A stretch of 26,597 nucleotides of DNA, from contig CAZSMC010000060.1 of NCBI GenBank assembly GCA_964607755.1, positions 1 to 26,597 of the forward strand, given 5' to 3'. Of the stretch, positions 23,698 to 26,597 are shown piece by piece; within the stretch, counting starts at the first letter, position 1; the number at the start of each line of letters is the position of its first letter. A program made the translations under genes and the position numbers. This DNA comes from CAZSMC01 sp964607755 (GTDB lineage: Bacteria > Zhuqueibacterota > Zhuqueibacteria > Residuimicrobiales > Krinioviventaceae). The notes under the pieces are model-generated. The model searched no databases. It saw nothing but the letters and a program-made list of their open reading frames with translations, and was not told the origin of the DNA.

Positions 23698-25224
23698 ATG
23701 CAACGACGAGAGTTTTTAAAAAATGTTGGTATGTCAGCATTGGGTTATTCATTTATGAAATGCAATAGTAGTATGTCTAAATCAAAGCTTAATTTACTAT
23801 TCGTATTTGCTGACCAGTTTCGCGGACAGGCGATGGGATATATGAATCAGGATCCTGTTATTACTCCTAATTTTGATCGGTTCGCTAAAGAGAGTATGGT
23901 GTTTACAAATGCGATTAGTTCTGTTTCTATATGTACTCCGGCCCGAGCGATGTTAATGACAGGACGCTTCCCATTATCCACTGGCATGGTCAGTAACTGC
24001 AAACCAGGGATTGGCTATGAATTAAAGGAACAAGAAGTTTGTATTAGTGATGTCTTGAAATCAAACGGTTATCAAACAGGCTATATAGGCAAATGGCATT
24101 TGGAATGTCCATCGAAAAATAAAACTAAAAACCCAATTGATGGTGCATCTGGATGGGATGCTTGGACGCCTCCGGGCCCCCGGCGACATGGATTTGACTT
24201 TTGGTATGCCTATAATACTTTTGATGAACATTTCTCACCTCACTATTGGAAAAATTCGCCTGATAAAATTGAAATCAATGAATGGTCGCCTAAACACGAA
24301 ACAGATATGGCTCTTAATTTTATTGAAAAAAGAGAAAAGGAAAAGCCATTTGCTGTGTTCTTATCATGGAATCCACCTCATACTCCTTTTATAGCGCCGC
24401 AAAAATATATTGATCTTTATAAGGGTAAAGAGCTCCCTCTGCGTCCAAATGCACAGGAAACGGAGAAGCGTTTGCCTTATTTTGCGGCAATCACTTCCCT
24501 GGACGACCAGTTTCAGCGGTTGCTTGATTATCTTGATCATCACAAGTTAGCAGAGAATACTATTGTGGTTTTTACTTCAGATCATGGAGAAATGATGATG
24601 TCACATGCCCGTATGAATAAAGATATTTGGTTTGAAGAATCCATCGGCGTTCCATTTATCATCCGCTGGCGGGAAAAACTAAAACCCAGGAAAACGAGCA
24701 TGCTGTTACCCACTTATGATGTCATGCCAACCCTTTTAGGATTATTAGATTTGCCTGTTCCTGAATCTGTTGAAGGCACTGACTATTCGAGAACACTATT
24801 GGGCCAATCCGATGATGAACCTTCATCTGCCTTTATTGGGCATTATGCTCTTCCTGCAAAACAACATTTTTTAGCCAAAGGGCAACCTCCACACAGATCT
24901 GTAAAGTTTGCGAAAAGCATCCAGGAAAAGGGCATAGATCGGCAAACATGGGGCTTTCGCGGTCTAAGAACAAAACGCTATACCTATGTTGTGGATCGTG
25001 TGCCAGAAGGAATAAAAGGCTATAGTTTTAATGATGAATCAAGTACGCCATATCAAGGCTCAACCCGGATTCGTGTAACACGTTTGTTGTATGACAACAA
25101 GAATGATCCTTACCAACTGCATCCTGTCAAGGCAAAAGAAGCAAATGAGAACGCTATTATGCTGGAATTGGATAAAAAACTACAACAATGGCTAGACAAA
25201 ATGAATGATAAATTTCCTTTATGA
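23698..25224 (+). CDS. Type I sulfatase (Cys-type, formylglycine-dependent) with RR signal
   Basis: 508 residues from the second of two adjacent ATGs (23698), which gives SD GGAG (23689-23692) a five-base spacer; an in-frame TTG at 23683 also exists. The N-terminus MQRREFLKNVG is Tat-like; Cys22 (FMKC) is a poor lipobox. Sulfatase motifs: metal site FADQF (Asp39, with Gln where many have a second Asp), CTPAR (Cys79 would become formylglycine), GKWHL, TSDHGE (Asp295, His296) and MNKDIWFEESIGVP with the active-site Lys. The enzyme hydrolyses sulfate esters, and the neighbour GH95 points to a sulfated glycan. The DQ variant occurs in choline-sulfatase and phosphonate-hydrolase-like branches too, so the substrate is open. 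Cys79 needs formylglycine-generating enzyme; the only such homologue here is broken. Confidence 0.88.
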   Translation: MQRREFLKNVGMSALGYSFMKCNSSMSKSKLNLLFVFADQFRGQAMGYMNQDPVITPNFDRFAKESMVFTNAISSVSICTPARAMLMTGRFPLSTGMVSNCKPGIGYELKEQEVCISDVLKSNGYQTGYIGKWHLECPSKNKTKNPIDGASGWDAWTPPGPRRHGFDFWYAYNTFDEHFSPHYWKNSPDKIEINEWSPKHETDMALNFIEKREKEKPFAVFLSWNPPHTPFIAPQKYIDLYKGKELPLRPNAQETEKRLPYFAAITSLDDQFQRLLDYLDHHKLAENTIVVFTSDHGEMMMSHARMNKDIWFEESIGVPFIIRWREKLKPRKTSMLLPTYDVMPTLLGLLDLPVPESVEGTDYSRTLLGQSDDEPSSAFIGHYALPAKQHFLAKGQPPHRSVKFAKSIQEKGIDRQTWGFRGLRTKRYTYVVDRVPEGIKGYSFNDESSTPYQGSTRIRVTRLLYDNKNDPYQLHPVKAKEANENAIMLELDKKLQQWLDKMNDKFPL

Positions 25225-25256
25225 TTTTAAGAGATCATAAAATGCAAAAGGTTTTT
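25224..25256 (+). terminator. Weak AT-rich hairpin after the sulfatase
   Basis: ATTTTA and TAAAAT pair with an 8-nt loop at the sulfatase stop codon, and a TTTTTT run follows at 25251-25256, separated by 7 bases. Poor stem stability makes this a low-confidence terminator. Confidence 0.25.
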
Positions 25257-25541
25257 TGAAACAACATGATTTTAAAAATCAATTCAAATTTTCTACTCGG
25301 ACACAACTTATCGTATCTTTGCCTTGAGCTACAAGGGCAATAAAAAGACAGATTCATTAACCGAGTTTATCGATATAGAATGGATTTTAAAAACTACTGG
25401 ATTCAGTTTACTCTTATCGTATGGTTGTAGTGATGTTAACTGAATGCACCACTGAACGAAAAACAATTTTTGATCCATACCAGGTCGATGAAAAGACCTA
25501 TAAAATGGCTATGGATATTTATGAATCTGAATTCCTTTTAA
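25225..25541 (+). other. 317-base spacer with decayed coding sequence
   Basis: No intact gene. One frame (25391-25564) is open and reads, from ATG 25421, as a short hydrophobic start (MVVVMLTEC) then TTERKTIFDPYQVDEKTYKM, resembling the front of a lipoprotein, and runs into the seven-codon oxidoreductase relic. Another frame (25276-25442) is also open and ends FSLLLSYGCSDVN. The pattern suggests fragments of lost genes, but neither fragment is recognised. Confidence 0.35.
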
Positions 25542-25565
25542 AAAATGTTTATTTTGAAAGCTAAT
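25542..25565 (+). pseudogene. Relic of the 3' end of a FAD oxidoreductase
   Basis: These 24 bases match the last codons of the oxidoreductase at 19545 (20986-21009) at 23 positions, including the stop codon; in frame they read KNVYFES and stop. Paralogues 1 and 2 end the same way (ENVYFEA, EDVYFDG). Upstream sequence no longer resembles the family, so this is the last trace of a deleted copy or a recombination scar. Confidence 0.7.
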
Positions 25566-25577
25566 TGGAGCTTCGAT

Positions 25578-25973
25578 ATGTCAAATTTCAATAAATTGAC
25601 TCGTTTTATTATGATTTCCATAAGCATCATAATTTTACTTAACAACGGCTGTTCGCAAAAAAAAGAAATATTTACAAATTCTATAGAAATGGATTTTGTT
25701 TTAATTCAAGAGGGATCATTCATTATGGGAGAATCACGTGAATTTGATGCAGGAAAATTTGGAGCTCCTGACTATCTTATTCATGGAGATTATGATGAGC
25801 ATCCTCTATATAAAGTAACAATTTCTAAACCATTCTATATGTCTGTTTCAGAAGTGACAGTGGAACAATTTCAAAAATATCGGCCCGGATATATTGGAGT
25901 AGAAGAATATCATCCTTATGTGTATATACGAATTAAATTTCATAAAAAACGCTTAATTTTTTGCTATTTATAG
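25578..25973 (+). pseudogene. Truncated formylglycine-generating-enzyme-like (SUMF1/FGE) lipoprotein
   Basis: 131 codons from the ATG at 25578 (SD GGAG at 25567-25570), chosen over an upstream in-frame ATG at 25545 that lies inside the oxidoreductase relic. A lipoprotein-type signal ends ILLNNGC (Cys about 25). The mature part starts as an FGE-sulfatase domain (PF03781): DFVLIQEGSFIMGES, DEHPLYKVTISKPFYMSVSEVTVEQFQKY, then EEYHPYV, after which the sequence turns into unrelated basic residues and stops. Whole family members have about 250-350 residues and hold the catalytic Cys in the missing C-terminal half, so this copy should be inactive. I saw no continuation of the domain in the following bases in any frame. 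Only the N-terminal half remains beside the sulfatase that might have needed it. Confidence 0.75.
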
Positions 25974-26216
25974 TTGGATGGATTGTAAGTAGACTATCCG
26001 GTGCATCGAGAGTAGACTTTACTCATTTATCCGTCTGCGGTATGAGAAAGAAATGTTGATAATAAACGTGACACAAAAAATATTTTCATTACAAATGTAG
26101 GAAATAATTCAATTTAATTGGTTAATATTATGTAATTTAAATAGTGATGAAAGATGCATTATTAATAATTAATCTCAGTTAATATTAATTTAAATATAAA
26201 CAATTTAAATTTTTCC
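25974..26216 (+). other. AT-rich intergenic region without a gene
   Basis: About 240 bases, very AT-rich after 26080. AGTAGACT occurs twice near its start (about 25989 and 26012). No ORF, RNA gene or repeat family is recognised. It probably carries binding sites for control of the receptor gene downstream. Confidence 0.5.
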
Positions 26217-26245
26217 TTGACAAAATAAATTAATTTATGTATATA
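26217..26245 (+). promoter_or_regulatory. Sigma-70-type promoter for the TonB-receptor gene
   Basis: TTGACA (26217-26222), a 17-base spacer and TATATA (26240-26245): a near-consensus housekeeping promoter. It implies a leader of about 220 bases before the ATG at 26474. Bacteroidota-type TTTG/TANNTTTG boxes are not seen here. Confidence 0.65.
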
Positions 26246-26265
26246 TAGACATTTTATCTATATAT
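26241..26265 (+). promoter_or_regulatory. Palindrome covering the -10 box and start point
   Basis: A 9-bp perfect arm pair (26241-26249 with 26257-26265) around a 7-base centre overlaps the -10 hexamer and the predicted transcription start. This is a good place for a repressor operator; it could equally form a hairpin at the very 5' end of the mRNA. Confidence 0.4.
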
Positions 26266-26421
26266 TATTGTTCTAATAATCTTTTATAATTGGATTATTT
26301 AATCATAATGTTCTATCTGAATAAAACTTCTCTGCTATCGTTTTCCACAGCTAAACCACCGATTCTTCTGAATATGCATGACAGTCAATTATGTCAAACT
26401 AGTCGTTTTTATTTGTTAATA

Positions 26422-26442
26422 TTATTGATTTATTGTCAATAA
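26422..26442 (+). other. Leader hairpin TTATTGA-N7-TCAATAA
   Basis: Perfect 7-bp stem with a 7-nt loop in the predicted 5' leader, just ahead of the SD-adjacent hairpin. AT-rich, so only weakly stable. Confidence 0.3.
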
Positions 26443-26448
26443 CATACG

Positions 26449-26469
26449 CTTGAATAGAATTCAAGGAGG
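26449..26469 (+). promoter_or_regulatory. Hairpin overlapping the Shine-Dalgarno of the TonB-receptor gene
   Basis: CTTGAAT (26449-26455) pairs perfectly with ATTCAAG (26459-26465) over a 3-nt loop. The 3' arm ends in AAG, the first three bases of the SD AAGGAGG (26463-26469); the ATG follows four bases later. The stem could partly hide the SD or hold it in place for the ribosome. Confidence 0.45.
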
Positions 26470-26473
26470 TAAT

Positions 26474-26597
26474 ATGTTGAAAAGAGTATTGCTATCACTA
26501 CTAATGTTGTTGTTCGTTCTGTTCACCTCTCCTTTTTCAGCCACAACAGGCAAGATTGCCGGTGTGGTTAAAGATGCCGAAACAGGTGAGGCTTTGC
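26474..26597 (+). CDS. N-terminus of a TonB-dependent receptor-type protein (cut by window end)
   Basis: 41 codons are visible. A Sec signal (MLKRVLLSLLMLLFVLF, ending at FSA-T, about residue 23) is followed by GKIAGVVKDAETGEAL, the opening strand pattern of a carboxypeptidase-regulatory-like Ig domain (CarboxypepD_reg) found at the N-terminus of SusC/CirA-type TonB-dependent receptors in FCB bacteria. Other surface proteins also start with this domain, so the receptor assignment is likely but not certain. SD AAGGAGG lies four bases before the ATG. It has its own promoter and a long leader, and so probably starts a new unit like the one whose tail opens this window. Confidence 0.7.
   Translation, partial: MLKRVLLSLLMLLFVLFTSPFSATTGKIAGVVKDAETGEAL

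Noticed and set aside
25545..25577. Earlier ATG for the FGE-like gene at 25545
   Set aside because: It falls inside the oxidoreductase relic in another frame; the lipoprotein signal and SD fit the ATG at 25578.
26341..26349. DnaA-box-like TTTTCCACA in an AT-rich region, suggesting an origin
   Set aside because: One copy with a mismatch, no box cluster and no dnaA/dnaN/gidA-type neighbours; the AT-rich stretch is explained as a promoter region.
1..26597. CRISPR arrays, tRNA/rRNA genes or complete insertion sequences
   Set aside because: No regularly spaced direct repeats, no cloverleaf-type or rRNA-like sequence and no transposase-like frame were recognised on either strand.

Overview
The window looks like a piece of a bacterial chromosome from the FCB group (the Bacteroidota-Chlorobiota-Fibrobacterota superphylum), probably outside classical Bacteroidota (KSB1, Calditrichota or Marinimicrobia-like); this placement is inference. 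Three proteins end in a type IX secretion (T9SS)-style C-terminal sorting domain with the NYPNPFN motif or a relative of it, and a PorV/UPF0164-type barrel sits among them, which points to FCB. Nearly every gene has a strong AGGAGG Shine-Dalgarno (SD) site and one clear TTGACA/TATATA promoter is visible, which is unlike most Bacteroidota. All recognisable genes are on the + strand. No tRNA, rRNA, CRISPR array or complete IS element was found.

Layout. (1) 1-4990: cell-surface unit with a 708-aa T9SS-type protein, a PorV-like outer-membrane protein, a 16-codon small ORF between very strong SD sites, and a secreted protein with two LamG-like repeats plus a sorting domain, closed by a good terminator. 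(2) 5091-12141: a structured leader, a Tat-exported FAD oxidoreductase, a 1129-aa CotH-kinase/lamin-tail surface protein and a PhoD-like phosphatase with a TPR-like N-terminus. (3) 12201-21008: a duplicated module of three closely related Tat-exported FAD oxidoreductases around two near-identical seven-bladed VCBS/FG-GAP propeller proteins. The propeller genes share a 764-bp tract with no mismatch, flanked by diverged sequence. (4) 21162-25973: a GC-rich GH95 alpha-L-fucosidase, a Cys-type sulfatase, a relic of another FAD oxidoreductase 3' end, and a truncated formylglycine-generating-enzyme-like lipoprotein. (5) 25974-26597: an AT-rich regulatory region with a promoter, dyads and a hairpin touching the SD, leading into a TonB-receptor-type gene cut by the window end.

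Taken together this resembles a surface glycan-processing locus, perhaps for a sulfated, fucose-containing polymer (GH95 plus sulfatase). Six enzymes carry twin-arginine signals (four FAD oxidoreductases, GH95, sulfatase), while the propeller, CotH, PhoD and LamG proteins carry Sec signals, so folded cofactor enzymes and surface-anchored proteins are encoded side by side. The most unusual parts are the oxidoreductase-propeller module, whose substrate I cannot name, and its signs of recent duplication, gene conversion and decay.
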